From a virus: 54,961 bases of DNA. The stretch is from IMG/VR virus record IMGVR_UViG_3300007346_005567, positions 1-54,961 of that record; one strand, given 5' to 3'. Under the pieces are notes generated by a model. That model worked only from the letters and a program-made list of their open reading frames with translations. It was not told the origin of the DNA and made no database searches. The translations under genes and the position numbers were made by a program. Below are positions 31,713 through 40,781 of this stretch, one piece after another. The first letter of the stretch is position 1. Each line of letters opens with the position of its first letter.

Positions 31713-33223
31713 TTTTTTATTACCCAATCTCCTATTACTAACATATTCAATGCCGTTCTCTTAAACGTTCTAATTGCATGTTGTGGTGTTTCAACAATAG
31801 GTTCCTGACAATTAAAACTTGTGTTTAACAACATAGGTATGCCTGTTATTTTGTAAAATTCATTTACTATATCATAAAATTTTTTATTATCTTTTCTATT
31901 TATAGTCTGTATTCTAGCAGTATTATCAACGTGTGTAATGCCTGGTACTTTATCAGTTTTTACTTTACATATCCTAGACATGTAAGGACTAGGACCACCT
32001 CTTGTATCAAAGTATTCTTGGTAATGTTCTTCTAATACTACAGGTGCAAATGGTCTAAAGTCTTCTCTCATTTTTATAGTGTGATTAATGATATTTTTTA
32101 TATCAGGATTACGAGGGTCTGCTAATATGCTTCTATTACCTAATGCTCGATTACCACTTTCTGATTTGCCTTGAAACCAACCTATAATAGAACCATCTGC
32201 TATTGCTTGTGCTACTTCTTTATAATTTACTTTTTCTTCACCTACATAATCATACTCCTTACCAGCATACAATTCTGATTTATGTACATTTTTATTTAAG
32301 ACAAAATCAGCGTGTTGATATGCACCAATGGCTTGTCCCTCATCACCAACTGCAGGTGGTACAAATACATTGTTATAATGTTTAGTAAATTCTTCATTCA
32401 TATAACCATTGTAAGCAACACCACCTGCAATACATAAGTTATCACAAGTCTTTAATGGATATACATGTTCTTTTATTTTATCTAAAGTAAATCTTTGTAG
32501 TGTGTATGCTAAATCATCTACACCGTGCGTATCAACATCTATTTGCTTAAAGTGTTCTTGTTTCTTTTCAGTTATAGGACCATCAAGTATAACTTCAAAA
32601 CATGTATAGTAATATCTACTAAACTTACCATATCCTACTTTACCCATAAGTTTACTTGCACCTAATGTACCAAAACCTGTAAGACCAGACATGTGATTCC
32701 ATAACCAACCTATAGGTAGTTTATCTGATAGATCAATTAAGTTTTGTTCTTTATCAAAAAATACACATCTAAATTTAGAACCTATGCCATCTATCGCAAG
32801 TATATCAGATTTTTCATAACCTGAATTAAGAAACGTATAAGCAGCATGTGATTGATGATGATCTATAAAGTAAACATTATCTTTGTAATAGTGATCCCAT
32901 AGTTTTTTAGGATTGTAATTAAATATCTCATCATGCCCTTTTAATATTGTACTCCACAATTCTTCTTTTGATTTTCTAATACCACCAAACGTATATGTAA
33001 ATGCTAGTATGGCGTCATCTGGTTTTTTAAAGTATTGTTCAGTAAACTCATCATTCAATCTATAATCACTTACGTTAAGTATATCTGATTGATGAGCATA
33101 TGCCTCAGCGTGGTAGGGTAGATTATGTTTAAATCTAGTTTCTCTTTCTCTTTGATTATGATACACACCATCATATGTATTATGATCGTGTAGATTCAAA
33201 GCAACTGCAAATATTTTATCCAT
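31709..33223 (-). CDS. Carbamoyltransferase, NodU/TobZ/HypF-like family
   Basis: 504 residues. FIDHHQSHAAYTF (His122, His123, His126) is the metal-binding motif of the Kae1/YrdC-like N-terminal domain. The C-terminal domain has GKSESGNRALGNRSILADPR, REDFRPFAPVV and LNTSFNCQEPIVETP, diagnostic for the family. These enzymes form carbamoyl-AMP from carbamoyl phosphate and ATP, then transfer the carbamoyl group to a sugar or other hydroxyl. Typical members are 550-600 aa, so this one is slightly compact but complete. It overlaps the upstream radical SAM gene by 8 bases. It suggests the product of this operon is a carbamoylated sugar or small molecule. Confidence 0.93.
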   Translation of the reverse strand: MDKIFAVALNLHDHNTYDGVYHNQRERETRFKHNLPYHAEAYAHQSDILNVSDYRLNDEFTEQYFKKPDDAILAFTYTFGGIRKSKEELWSTILKGHDEIFNYNPKKLWDHYYKDNVYFIDHHQSHAAYTFLNSGYEKSDILAIDGIGSKFRCVFFDKEQNLIDLSDKLPIGWLWNHMSGLTGFGTLGASKLMGKVGYGKFSRYYYTCFEVILDGPITEKKQEHFKQIDVDTHGVDDLAYTLQRFTLDKIKEHVYPLKTCDNLCIAGGVAYNGYMNEEFTKHYNNVFVPPAVGDEGQAIGAYQHADFVLNKNVHKSELYAGKEYDYVGEEKVNYKEVAQAIADGSIIGWFQGKSESGNRALGNRSILADPRNPDIKNIINHTIKMREDFRPFAPVVLEEHYQEYFDTRGGPSPYMSRICKVKTDKVPGITHVDNTARIQTINRKDNKKFYDIVNEFYKITGIPMLLNTSFNCQEPIVETPQHAIRTFKRTALNMLVIGDWVIKK

Positions 33224-34070
33224 TTAGCACACTCGCATATTTTGATAAAGGAAAATGACCTTTAGGCTCAACCCATTCCATACATGTTTTACAATAGTTC
33301 TCATATTTAAATAATCTAAAATTCATCATCTTATCTATATTCTCCTGTGTTATGTCAAATGTTTTTGAGTGAATTATATTATTGGCAAACTTCTTACTAC
33401 AATGTACAAGTTTTCTTGTTTCAAAATTGATAACAGGAACCATAGGAAAAGCTGCACACATCTTACGATCTATTTCAGCAGCTTGTTTGTGTACGGCTGT
33501 GACATCATCTTTATTAGGTGTTCTACCATTAAATGATTTCCACATTGTATTTTTATGATTTAACTTTTTCATTTCTTCAGGAAACTTATCTTTGTATTTA
33601 AAGTAATTGGGTGTTTTTACACATAGATTATAATTGTTATAATCATTTGGTTGTATAAAACCGTAAGGTTCTAATTTATCTAAATTACCTAGTTTTTTAA
33701 TACCGTCTTCGTAAAAATCTAATATGTTATGTTCAATATAAAGTATATCAGGATCTTTTAGTATATGTGGATATCTTTTACGTACAAAAGAGTTTGATAG
33801 TACTGAACATACGTGATTAGGTCTGCTTTTAACTTCAGCAATTACATCATCTAAATTTTTAATTAGTCCTGGTTCACCACCTAGAAGACAAACACGTATC
33901 TTATAGTTTTTTAAATAGTCTAGTGTTTGTTTTAGGAAGTCAATATCAACTGTCAAGTTTCTCATCTCTAAAGTATAACTTGTACAGTAATGACAATCTT
34001 TGTTACAAGACATAGACATAAAAAAATCTATGGCTAAATAATTCTGTTGTATTTCTTTTAACGTTATCAT
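33216..34070 (-). CDS. Radical SAM enzyme with C-terminal cysteine cluster
   Basis: 284 residues. SCNKDCHYC holds Cys22, Cys26 and Cys29 for the SAM-cleaving cluster, and CLLGGEPGLI is the SAM-amino-group loop (GGEP). Late residues show a SPASM-like remnant: a Cys in VHCSKKF and two in NYCKTCMEW. It may perform peptide or sugar radical chemistry. It overlaps the small hypothetical gene upstream by 4 bases (ATGA). Confidence 0.88.
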   Translation of the reverse strand: MITLKEIQQNYLAIDFFMSMSCNKDCHYCTSYTLEMRNLTVDIDFLKQTLDYLKNYKIRVCLLGGEPGLIKNLDDVIAEVKSRPNHVCSVLSNSFVRKRYPHILKDPDILYIEHNILDFYEDGIKKLGNLDKLEPYGFIQPNDYNNYNLCVKTPNYFKYKDKFPEEMKKLNHKNTMWKSFNGRTPNKDDVTAVHKQAAEIDRKMCAAFPMVPVINFETRKLVHCSKKFANNIIHSKTFDITQENIDKMMNFRLFKYENYCKTCMEWVEPKGHFPLSKYASVLNG

Positions 34071-34387
34071 CTATTATCAAATTTAGTAAAAAATAATTTA
34101 TTAAATGCTATTAGTAATTGTTCCTTTGCTAATGTTTTAAATCTTGTTTGTTTAAATAAAAAGTCTTCTCTTTCATAAGCCTTTTCTATAAGATACTCGT
34201 AAATATCTTCATTGTGTTTTTCTAGTAATGCTCTATCTAAAATTATATCATCACCAAACAACCACTTTGATCTCTTTACAAATTTAAGCAACCTTTGAGG
34301 TATCTTATCTGTTATATCAATCATATTATTGTTATCATCTACATAACAAAAACTAGTGACATTTGGACTTATAATTATTTCATTCAT
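34067..34387 (-). CDS. Hypothetical protein (106 aa) between aminotransferase and radical SAM genes
   Basis: No known family. The N-terminus (MNEIIISPNVTSFCYVDDNNN) looks like beta strands and the rest is helical and charged, with LLKFVKRSKWLFGDDIIL. No leader-peptide or core-peptide pattern is obvious. It is coupled by ATGA overlaps to both neighbours, so its expression tracks the pathway; it could be a carrier, a substrate peptide or an accessory subunit. Confidence 0.7.
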   Translation of the reverse strand: MNEIIISPNVTSFCYVDDNNNMIDITDKIPQRLLKFVKRSKWLFGDDIILDRALLEKHNEDIYEYLIEKAYEREDFLFKQTRFKTLAKEQLLIAFNKLFFTKFDNR

Positions 34388-35439
34388 ATTGTTGCCATTA
34401 TAATATTACATGTATTATCCACCTCATTATCCGTTAAATATGGATGAATAGGTAATGTTAGTATTGTATCACATATTAACTGGGAATTCAAGCAGTTATC
34501 TTTTCTATGTATGTGTGTTTTATACAAGGGGTTTTCTGATATAGGTATAGGATAATGTACATTAGCGTTAAGTCTTTTCTTTAGTAAATCCCTTGTTTCT
34601 TTGTTTTCTAATCTTATGACGTATTTGTGATAACAATGATTTACAACCTCATCAACATGTGGTATAATTACAGGTAGATTTTTTAAATTGTTAGTATATC
34701 GTTTTGCAATTCTAAAACGTTTATCTTGCCATTCGTGCATTTTATCCATTCTATGACTAATAAACTCAGCATTGATTGCTAACATTTTAGAGTTGTATCC
34801 TAACACATCACCGTTGCCGTGTCTTCTTACTTTTCTTAAAAATTCTGCTTGTTGTTTACCATCTAGTAAAATAGCACCACCACCTGATATACCTGCAACA
34901 GGTTTATTTGCATTGAAACTCAATGTTGCAATATCGCCAAATGTACCTGCATATTGACCATTTCTACTTGCACCAAATGATTGACAGGCGTCCTCTATGA
35001 GTGGGATGTTTTTTTCTTTACAAAAGTTTTGTATTTCTGTCATGTCAGATATATTACCAAATAAATGAGGATATACAATTGCTTTTGTTTTGTCTGAATA
35101 CATACGTTTAATACTATCAATTGACATATGATTTGTTTTTGGATCAACATCACAAAATACGGTTGTTGCACCATTCATTGCTACACATGACGCTGAAGAT
35201 ATCCATGAGAAGTTTGTAACTAACACTTCATCGCCAGGTTTTATAGCATATGCCATAAGAGCATATTGTAAAGCGTCTGTACCACTAGCACAAGCAACGA
35301 CATACTTTCTATTGATAAGTTTTTGTATTTTCTTTTCTAAAAACTCAATGTTTCTTTCATTTTCTTTTTGCATAACATTATCAAAAAGTTTTAAATATTC
35401 ATCTTTGTTTGCTAGATAATCTCTATCCCAACCTGTCAT
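34384..35439 (-). CDS. DegT/DnrJ/EryC1/StrS-type PLP sugar aminotransferase
   Basis: 351 residues. ACASGTDALQYALMA is the PLP-phosphate loop, PLIEDACQSFGAS contains the cofactor-binding Asp150, and SFNANKPV has the Schiff-base Lys179. GGGAILLDGKQQAEFLRKVRRHG is another family block. These enzymes aminate keto-sugars of nucleotide sugars to make amino sugars. Length is a little under the usual 370-390. It is consistent with the epimerase and glycosyltransferases nearby. Confidence 0.93.
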   Translation of the reverse strand: MTGWDRDYLANKDEYLKLFDNVMQKENERNIEFLEKKIQKLINRKYVVACASGTDALQYALMAYAIKPGDEVLVTNFSWISSASCVAMNGATTVFCDVDPKTNHMSIDSIKRMYSDKTKAIVYPHLFGNISDMTEIQNFCKEKNIPLIEDACQSFGASRNGQYAGTFGDIATLSFNANKPVAGISGGGAILLDGKQQAEFLRKVRRHGNGDVLGYNSKMLAINAEFISHRMDKMHEWQDKRFRIAKRYTNNLKNLPVIIPHVDEVVNHCYHKYVIRLENKETRDLLKKRLNANVHYPIPISENPLYKTHIHRKDNCLNSQLICDTILTLPIHPYLTDNEVDNTCNIIMATI

Positions 35440-36154
35440 ATAATAACCTCGCTATTTCTTCATGCCCTTTTTTACTAGGGTGTTCATCAATTTTACTTAT
35501 AGTATATCCATTTATATCTAAAAATTTAAAAAAATGTAATTTTATTAAAATATTTAAATTATTAGCTTTTGAATATCCTATAAAATTATCAATATCAATA
35601 AATTTTTCGTATTCATCTATTAATGTTCTTATGTATCTTCTAATAATTTTTTGATTTTTTAAAGGTTCATATCTAGGCAAACCTTTAAGTTGATCTGCTT
35701 CTGATCTTTTAAGTCCTGCTAACCAAGGTTCAAACAAACCAATCATTTGAAATTGTTTGTAAGGTATGTTATACCTTTTACATACATTTTGTAAAGTTAT
35801 GTAACCTAGTAATGATTCTCTTACCCAACCATAAATATCGCCAGGTCTTTTTATTCTACTATTAAACCATTTTGATATAGGCATACCATTCTGCCAATCA
35901 TCTCTATTTGATTGTGACCATGCAGCCATAACAAGACCTATCTCATCTTTAGGTGTTCTTTCTATTGTGTCTAATAAAGTTTGCAATATATACCTGTTAC
36001 CTGCACCGTTAGTTGCTAAATTAATTACTTCCATATTCAATTTCTTTCCAAGTAGTTCAGGCCATTTTGACCACGAAGTATCCATATCAGGATACGCTGA
36101 AGAAATATATTCTTTAGCTGTATAACTACAACCACTTACTATTAATTTTTTCAT
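35423..36154 (-). CDS. SGNH/GDSL-like hydrolase (copy 2)
   Basis: 243 residues. SGCSYT at 7-12 stands in the place of the GDS nucleophile block, with Ser10 the probable nucleophile. INLATNGAGNRY gives the Gly/Asn oxyanion positions, and DEHPSKKGHEEIA near the end supplies Asp-x-x-His. Such enzymes add or remove acyl or other ester groups. No signal peptide, so it acts in the cytoplasm. A close paralogue lies immediately upstream and overlaps it by 29 bases, indicating tandem duplication. Confidence 0.8.
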   Translation of the reverse strand: MKKLIVSGCSYTAKEYISSAYPDMDTSWSKWPELLGKKLNMEVINLATNGAGNRYILQTLLDTIERTPKDEIGLVMAAWSQSNRDDWQNGMPISKWFNSRIKRPGDIYGWVRESLLGYITLQNVCKRYNIPYKQFQMIGLFEPWLAGLKRSEADQLKGLPRYEPLKNQKIIRRYIRTLIDEYEKFIDIDNFIGYSKANNLNILIKLHFFKFLDINGYTISKIDEHPSKKGHEEIARLLYDRLG

Positions 36155-36986
36155 ATAATATTTCCGCTATTCTCACTTGTCCTAGTGCGTTAGGGTGTCT
36201 GTCCAATTCAGATACTCTATGTTTTTCTTTTAATAGACTTTCAATAGTGTATCCTTCTAATTTTTGATCTGTGGGCCAACCTAAAAAATTATCTTTAAAC
36301 TTATATCTGCTACTTTTTAAAGTTTTTAAATAAGTCATCATCATGGTATCACGTACATATTCTATTCCATGTTTTTGCATTTCCGCAAATTGTTGAAATT
36401 TATCTAACTTTGCTTGCATGTCATTTTCATTTAAAGCTGAATAATCTATACCGTTTGTTATTTCCCAAATATGACCTCTAATTAAACTTATCATTTGAAC
36501 TTGATTGTAAAAAAGTGCTTGATCGGCAACTCTAGTTTTTTGTTGTTCCATTAAATTTTGAAACGCATATTGGTATCTTATAGTTTTATTAATCCAATAT
36601 TTTATATCTCCTTTTGTATCCGTTCTAATATTATTCCAATTTGTAACATTTTTTATTATATCTCTATACTTATTGTTAGCAAAGGCTTTATCATTTCTCG
36701 TACCTGTCCAACTAGATGTTTTTTCCCAATCACGTCTTGGTGCTGATGACCATGCAGCTATAACATGACCTACTTTATTAATATCAATTTCTGTTAAATA
36801 ATCTGATAAAGAACTATAGATATATTCATTTCCCATTCCTGACTTGCAAAGATTAACTGGTTCCATATTCATTTTCTCTGCTAAAATTTCAGGCCATTTA
36901 AGCCACGTAGTATCCATTGAGGGATGTTGCATAGAAATAAAATGAGGATCACCCCAACTACAACCACTAACTACAAGTTTCTTCAT
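36126..36986 (-). CDS. SGNH/GDSL-like hydrolase (copy 1)
   Basis: 286 residues with the same blocks as its neighbour: VSGCSWGDPHF at the start, VNLCKSGMGNEYIY, AAWSSAPRRDWEK and a late ELDRHPNALGQVRIA (Asp-x-x-His). It is about 43 residues longer, mainly in the middle. Shared phrases such as MDT.W.KWPE and AAWS...RDW show the two are recent paralogues. Probable ester hydrolase or acyltransferase. Overlaps the stand-alone SPASM-like gene by 4 bases. Confidence 0.8.
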   Translation of the reverse strand: MKKLVVSGCSWGDPHFISMQHPSMDTTWLKWPEILAEKMNMEPVNLCKSGMGNEYIYSSLSDYLTEIDINKVGHVIAAWSSAPRRDWEKTSSWTGTRNDKAFANNKYRDIIKNVTNWNNIRTDTKGDIKYWINKTIRYQYAFQNLMEQQKTRVADQALFYNQVQMISLIRGHIWEITNGIDYSALNENDMQAKLDKFQQFAEMQKHGIEYVRDTMMMTYLKTLKSSRYKFKDNFLGWPTDQKLEGYTIESLLKEKHRVSELDRHPNALGQVRIAEILYEKINSKWL

Positions 36987-37357
36987 ACTTTATTTTTTAC
37001 TATTGATTTACCTTTTTCATCTAAATGATGTTCTATTTTTATATTATCATCTGGTCTAATTAAACAATGATACAGACAATTTTTAGGCACTTTACTATGA
37101 TCGCCTGCCTCACCGTCTTTCATAATTTGTTCAAACTCTCTCCATTCATCTGACAATACTATTTCATCTATGTTTTCTGCCTCACTTACTTTACTTACTT
37201 TTAACATTTTTTGAAATAATGGTGTGCTTAATGTCCATTCTTGGTCGCACCAACAACAAGGTAATAGATGACCTCTATTACTCATAGCCATTTGCATTTT
37301 GCCGTTCATACATTGAGCAACAAATTTACCTTCTAGTTTATCTTTTTTATCTGACAT
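36983..37357 (-). CDS. Stand-alone SPASM-like protein (second copy)
   Basis: 124 residues with Cys16, then HLLPCCWCDQ (Cys34, Cys35, Cys37), then Cys94 and Cys98 in KNCLYHC. The order and the LPCCW block match the product of 4260-4583. The surrounding SDEWREFEQIM also resembles SKEWEHFFDTL there. It lacks a radical SAM motif and immediately follows (11-base overlap) the minimal radical SAM gene 37347-38003, its probable partner. Confidence 0.72.
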   Translation of the reverse strand: MSDKKDKLEGKFVAQCMNGKMQMAMSNRGHLLPCCWCDQEWTLSTPLFQKMLKVSKVSEAENIDEIVLSDEWREFEQIMKDGEAGDHSKVPKNCLYHCLIRPDDNIKIEHHLDEKGKSIVKNKV

Positions 37358-38003
37358 TAGGTCTTACGTATCCTTTATATCCTAAATTGTATTCTTTTGA
37401 TTGAGGTCTTAATGGGTCATCTTCTCCCATCCACCTTGACGAGTGTAACACTATGAACATTAAACCCTCATCTATTGCCATTTGTTTCGCCTTTTCTAAA
37501 TTGTGTTCATTGTAACTAAACACTATAAACTGCCAAGATGGCGTTTGTTTTAAGTGTTTCTTTGCTTCTAACATAACTTCATATAATTTTTTACCGTCTT
37601 GGTTAACACGATACATGTTACTTTCTTCAGGTAAACCATCTATTGCAAATATCCATTTTGCTTTAGGGTGTGCCTTAAACGCTTGTACGTACCAACTTTT
37701 AGATTTGGCAGATGAGGCATTATGTACTGTAACTTGTATATCTTTATTATACAGGTACTCTAATATCTCAACAAACTTTGGATGATGTACAGGATCAGAT
37801 AACTGACCACAAAAATTAAATGATGAAAAATAATCAGATAACTTTCTTATCTCGTCCATTGTAGCATCCCGACCATAAACTTTTCTGCCTTCAAGTGTAA
37901 AGTTAGTTTGTCTTTGACATCTCATACACTCTAAAGGACACCTATTGCTTATGTCAATATTTATTCCTTTCTTTGATCTTCTATAAAATGCTATATCACT
38001 CAT
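37347..38003 (-). CDS. Minimal radical SAM enzyme (second copy of the split pair)
   Basis: 218 residues. NRCPLECMRC has Cys22, Cys26 and Cys29. FNFCGQLSDPVHHPKF matches ITFCGQISDPIYHPDF in the 3505-4263 product, and WIFAIDGLPEESNMYRVN and WQFIVFSYNEHNLEKAKQMA have direct counterparts (YFGVDGLDEKSELYRIG; WQYIIFGYNEHEIEQAKEIA). The two are clear paralogues. It lacks an auxiliary-cluster domain, which the overlapping next gene appears to supply. Confidence 0.88.
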   Translation of the reverse strand: MSDIAFYRRSKKGINIDISNRCPLECMRCQRQTNFTLEGRKVYGRDATMDEIRKLSDYFSSFNFCGQLSDPVHHPKFVEILEYLYNKDIQVTVHNASSAKSKSWYVQAFKAHPKAKWIFAIDGLPEESNMYRVNQDGKKLYEVMLEAKKHLKQTPSWQFIVFSYNEHNLEKAKQMAIDEGLMFIVLHSSRWMGEDDPLRPQSKEYNLGYKGYVRPNVR

Positions 38004-38863
38004 CTTAAATGTTTTAGTAAATTTTCTATTTTATCTTTTTGTTCAGTTAAACATTTTGCAGGTCTTTTCCAATATACAGGTCCACCATCTTTAATAGATT
38101 TATCTCTTAAATAAATCACTTCTTTTCCTAACCATTTACATTCTTGTATAATTCTAGGTGCAGGATCAAAGTTAGGTTTAGTGTAAACATAAGTGTCAAA
38201 TAAACCTAATAGATTTTTAACAGGTACGAATACATGATTATGTTTTTGACTTATGTACTTATCTTTGTATGCTATGATACCATGTGACGTATAATTTTTT
38301 ATATGTTTTTCTACTTCTCTATAATATGTTTTATTTGTTCCTAAGAATAGATATTTAAATTGTATGTTATCTTCTATAGGTTTGTATATACTAAAGTTTA
38401 TTATTTTTTCAAATTGTTCGCCTACACCATTTACATATACCTCATGGTCGCATAAGTCAATTACTTCTTTGGGTTCATAAAAATCTAGTGCGATAGGATA
38501 TTCTTTAACATGGTTTTCTGAATATACAGATATAAGTTTATTACTAAACAAACTGTGTAATGTTAATTTTTGTTCTTCAGTATAACTATTGTAATCAAGG
38601 TATGCAAGTGTTAACATACTTCTACCCATAATCAAAGTTACGTCATCTGACCGTGGCATATAGTCATTAAACACTATGTTTTCAAACTTTGTATAACACT
38701 CATTTATTGCGTCAATGTAATCTTGTATTATGTGTTTTTTATTGGGTATAACAATCAGTTTGGCACTTATACCTAGGTCGTTGAGAAAACAACAATGTTC
38801 ATAACTGTAATGAAACAGACCATCACCTGGTTTACTTGTACATACTATATTTACATTTTTCAT
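38000..38863 (-). CDS. Probable GT-B-like glycosyltransferase, first gene of the minus operon
   Basis: 287 residues. The start (NIVCTSKPGDGLFHYSYEHC) resembles the N-terminal Rossmann strand and Gly-rich loop of GT-B enzymes. The late DPAPRIIQECKWLGKEVIYLRD resembles their nucleotide-sugar-binding region, where an E..xG pair follows a proline-rich loop. It is shorter than most GT-B proteins (about 350). The assignment rests on pattern, not on a diagnostic motif. ATG 38863 is 14 bases from the divergent promoter element. Confidence 0.55.
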   Translation of the reverse strand: MKNVNIVCTSKPGDGLFHYSYEHCCFLNDLGISAKLIVIPNKKHIIQDYIDAINECYTKFENIVFNDYMPRSDDVTLIMGRSMLTLAYLDYNSYTEEQKLTLHSLFSNKLISVYSENHVKEYPIALDFYEPKEVIDLCDHEVYVNGVGEQFEKIINFSIYKPIEDNIQFKYLFLGTNKTYYREVEKHIKNYTSHGIIAYKDKYISQKHNHVFVPVKNLLGLFDTYVYTKPNFDPAPRIIQECKWLGKEVIYLRDKSIKDGGPVYWKRPAKCLTEQKDKIENLLKHLR

Positions 38864-38876
38864 AATATATTATAAC

Positions 38877-38894
38877 ATATTTATGTATAAATAT
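38877..38894. promoter_or_regulatory. Head-to-head late promoter pair
   Basis: ATATTTAT-GT-ATAAATAT is a perfect inverted repeat around two bases. The rightward element is an exact TATAAATA (38886-38893), 37 bases before the plus-strand operon at 38931. The leftward one is CATAAATA (seven of eight). It heads the two largest accessory operons, so one site may control about 22 kb of genes. Confidence 0.7.
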
Positions 38895-38930
38895 CAATAG
38901 AGGGTAGAGTAGAGAATTAAGGAATGAAGC

Positions 38931-40781
38931 TTGAAAAAGGTATATTTTACTCAAATAAACAATCTAATTGCTGACGCTATCTTTTTACCGTTAAGTGTTG
39001 CTTACATATGGGAATATTGTAAGACACAGGTAACAGATTGGGAATTAGGAGACATCTTCTTTGAAAGAGAGTCCGTAGAGGACTATCTAAAAAAGATTGA
39101 CAATCCTGACATCTTAGCATTATCAACATACGTGTGGAACTGGGACATAACTTGTCAGTTAGCAAGAGCAGTCAAAAAGAAATATCCTAATTGCAAAATA
39201 GTAATGGGTGGACCACAAGTGCCATTCAAACAAAGTTGGTTAGAAGACAATACTGACCTATGCGATATTATAGTTACATATGCAGGTGAAAGAGCATTTG
39301 CTGAAATACTAAAAGGTAACTATACGTACCCAGGCGTAATGACAAAAGACTCTTATACGCCACCTAAACCAGATAAAGAATTAAACGACATACCAAGTCC
39401 TTATTTAAGTGGGTTGATGGATAGTCTTATGCAACCTGGTAAACAATATAGTGCTATCATAGAAACTAATAGAGGTTGTCCATATAGTTGTTCTTTCTGC
39501 GATCAACAAGATTTATATTACAATAAGATTGCCATGTTTGATTATGATAGAGTAATAGGTGAGATAGATTGGATTGTAAAAAATAAAATTGACTTCTTAT
39601 ACTTTGGTGATAGTAATGTAGGTATGTTCAATAGAGATGTTGACTTTATAAGACACATCGCTAAACGTAGAAATGAAACTGGTTATCCTAGACAGATAGA
39701 TTATAGTACAGCAAAACAACAACCAAAACGTATTGTTGAGTTGGGTGAAATACTTAATAAAGAAGCAAAGATAAGACGTGGTGTTACTATTGCTTTACAA
39801 AGTATGAATCCTAAAACATTAAAAGCAATCAAAAGAATTAATCTTGCAAATGAAAAATTAGAACAAATTGTTGGCGACTATAATAAAGCAGGTGTTGATA
39901 ATTATTGTGAACTAATTGTAGGTTTACCTGAAGAAACATTAGACACATGGATTGAAGGTATAGGTAAGATACTAGAATTAGGAAGTGACCATGCGTTAAC
40001 AGTACACCCTTTGAGTATTGTACCTAATACTCCTTTTTCTGATCCTGAATATAAAAACAAATACGGATACAAATATACAAAGACAGCTGCACCTGCAGGT
40101 GGTAATACTTATCCTAAAGATAGTAATGGTGAGATTGATTATGTTGCATATGAAAGTAAAAGTTTTAGTAAACAAGATTATATAGACATGTATTTTTTCG
40201 CTAAAGGTCTTGTGATACCTCATCACTATCATGGTGTTAGTCAAGTTGCAGCCACATATCTTAACCGAGAACACAATGTACCATTTATAGATTTTTATAA
40301 AAAACTATTTGAGTATAGTAGAAATGGTAATGGCATACTAAATGAAGAATATAAAAATCACACAAACAGTTTGAAACAAAGTTTATTTGAAGATAAGACA
40401 TGGGGTAGAACTATTGAAGGTGGCGATGATTTTCATATACAAGATAATGGTGCAACAGCTTCTTTCTTATATAAAAACATAGACAAGGTACATAAAGAAG
40501 TTATAGACATATGTAAGAAAGAATATAATGTAGATGTATCAGAAGCGTGCCAGTTTAACAAGCACATTATTGACACATACGAAAGAGATGATACAGAAAA
40601 ACAATTTGATAAGAATTGGTATAGTTGGTTCTACGATAACAAACCATTAGTCGCTGTTAATAATATCGTATCTGTAGCCGTTTATAAATATAAAGATATA
40701 GTAGACCACTCAAAGCATTTATTCTGGTGGGGAAGAAAAGCCAAGAGATGTTTTTTGAAATCAAAGGAGATTATGTTATGA
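38931..40781 (+). CDS. Cobalamin-binding-type radical SAM enzyme A (TTG start)
   Basis: 616 residues. Residues about 1-140 form a Rossmann-like B12-binding-type domain (LALSTYVWNWD, CKIVMGGPQVPF, VTYAGERAF). Residues about 170-420 are the radical SAM barrel with NRGCPYSCSFC (Cys183, Cys187, Cys190). The B12 domain lacks a DxHxxG motif, which many such enzymes also lack. Members of this class methylate unactivated carbons, rearrange rings or remodel peptides. The only suitable start is TTG 38931 with AAGGA about 7 bases upstream; ATG 38924 is in another frame and stops quickly. A paralogue lies at 43118-44782. Confidence 0.87.
   Translation: MKKVYFTQINNLIADAIFLPLSVAYIWEYCKTQVTDWELGDIFFERESVEDYLKKIDNPDILALSTYVWNWDITCQLARAVKKKYPNCKIVMGGPQVPFKQSWLEDNTDLCDIIVTYAGERAFAEILKGNYTYPGVMTKDSYTPPKPDKELNDIPSPYLSGLMDSLMQPGKQYSAIIETNRGCPYSCSFCDQQDLYYNKIAMFDYDRVIGEIDWIVKNKIDFLYFGDSNVGMFNRDVDFIRHIAKRRNETGYPRQIDYSTAKQQPKRIVELGEILNKEAKIRRGVTIALQSMNPKTLKAIKRINLANEKLEQIVGDYNKAGVDNYCELIVGLPEETLDTWIEGIGKILELGSDHALTVHPLSIVPNTPFSDPEYKNKYGYKYTKTAAPAGGNTYPKDSNGEIDYVAYESKSFSKQDYIDMYFFAKGLVIPHHYHGVSQVAATYLNREHNVPFIDFYKKLFEYSRNGNGILNEEYKNHTNSLKQSLFEDKTWGRTIEGGDDFHIQDNGATASFLYKNIDKVHKEVIDICKKEYNVDVSEACQFNKHIIDTYERDDTEKQFDKNWYSWFYDNKPLVAVNNIVSVAVYKYKDIVDHSKHLFWWGRKAKRCFLKSKEIML

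Noticed and set aside
40683-40690. Exact TATAAATA inside radical SAM gene A
   Set aside because: Internal to a coding region in a coupled operon. Similar matches occur inside genes at 49796-49803 and, on the minus strand, at 31897-31904, so single matches within AT-rich genes are expected by chance.
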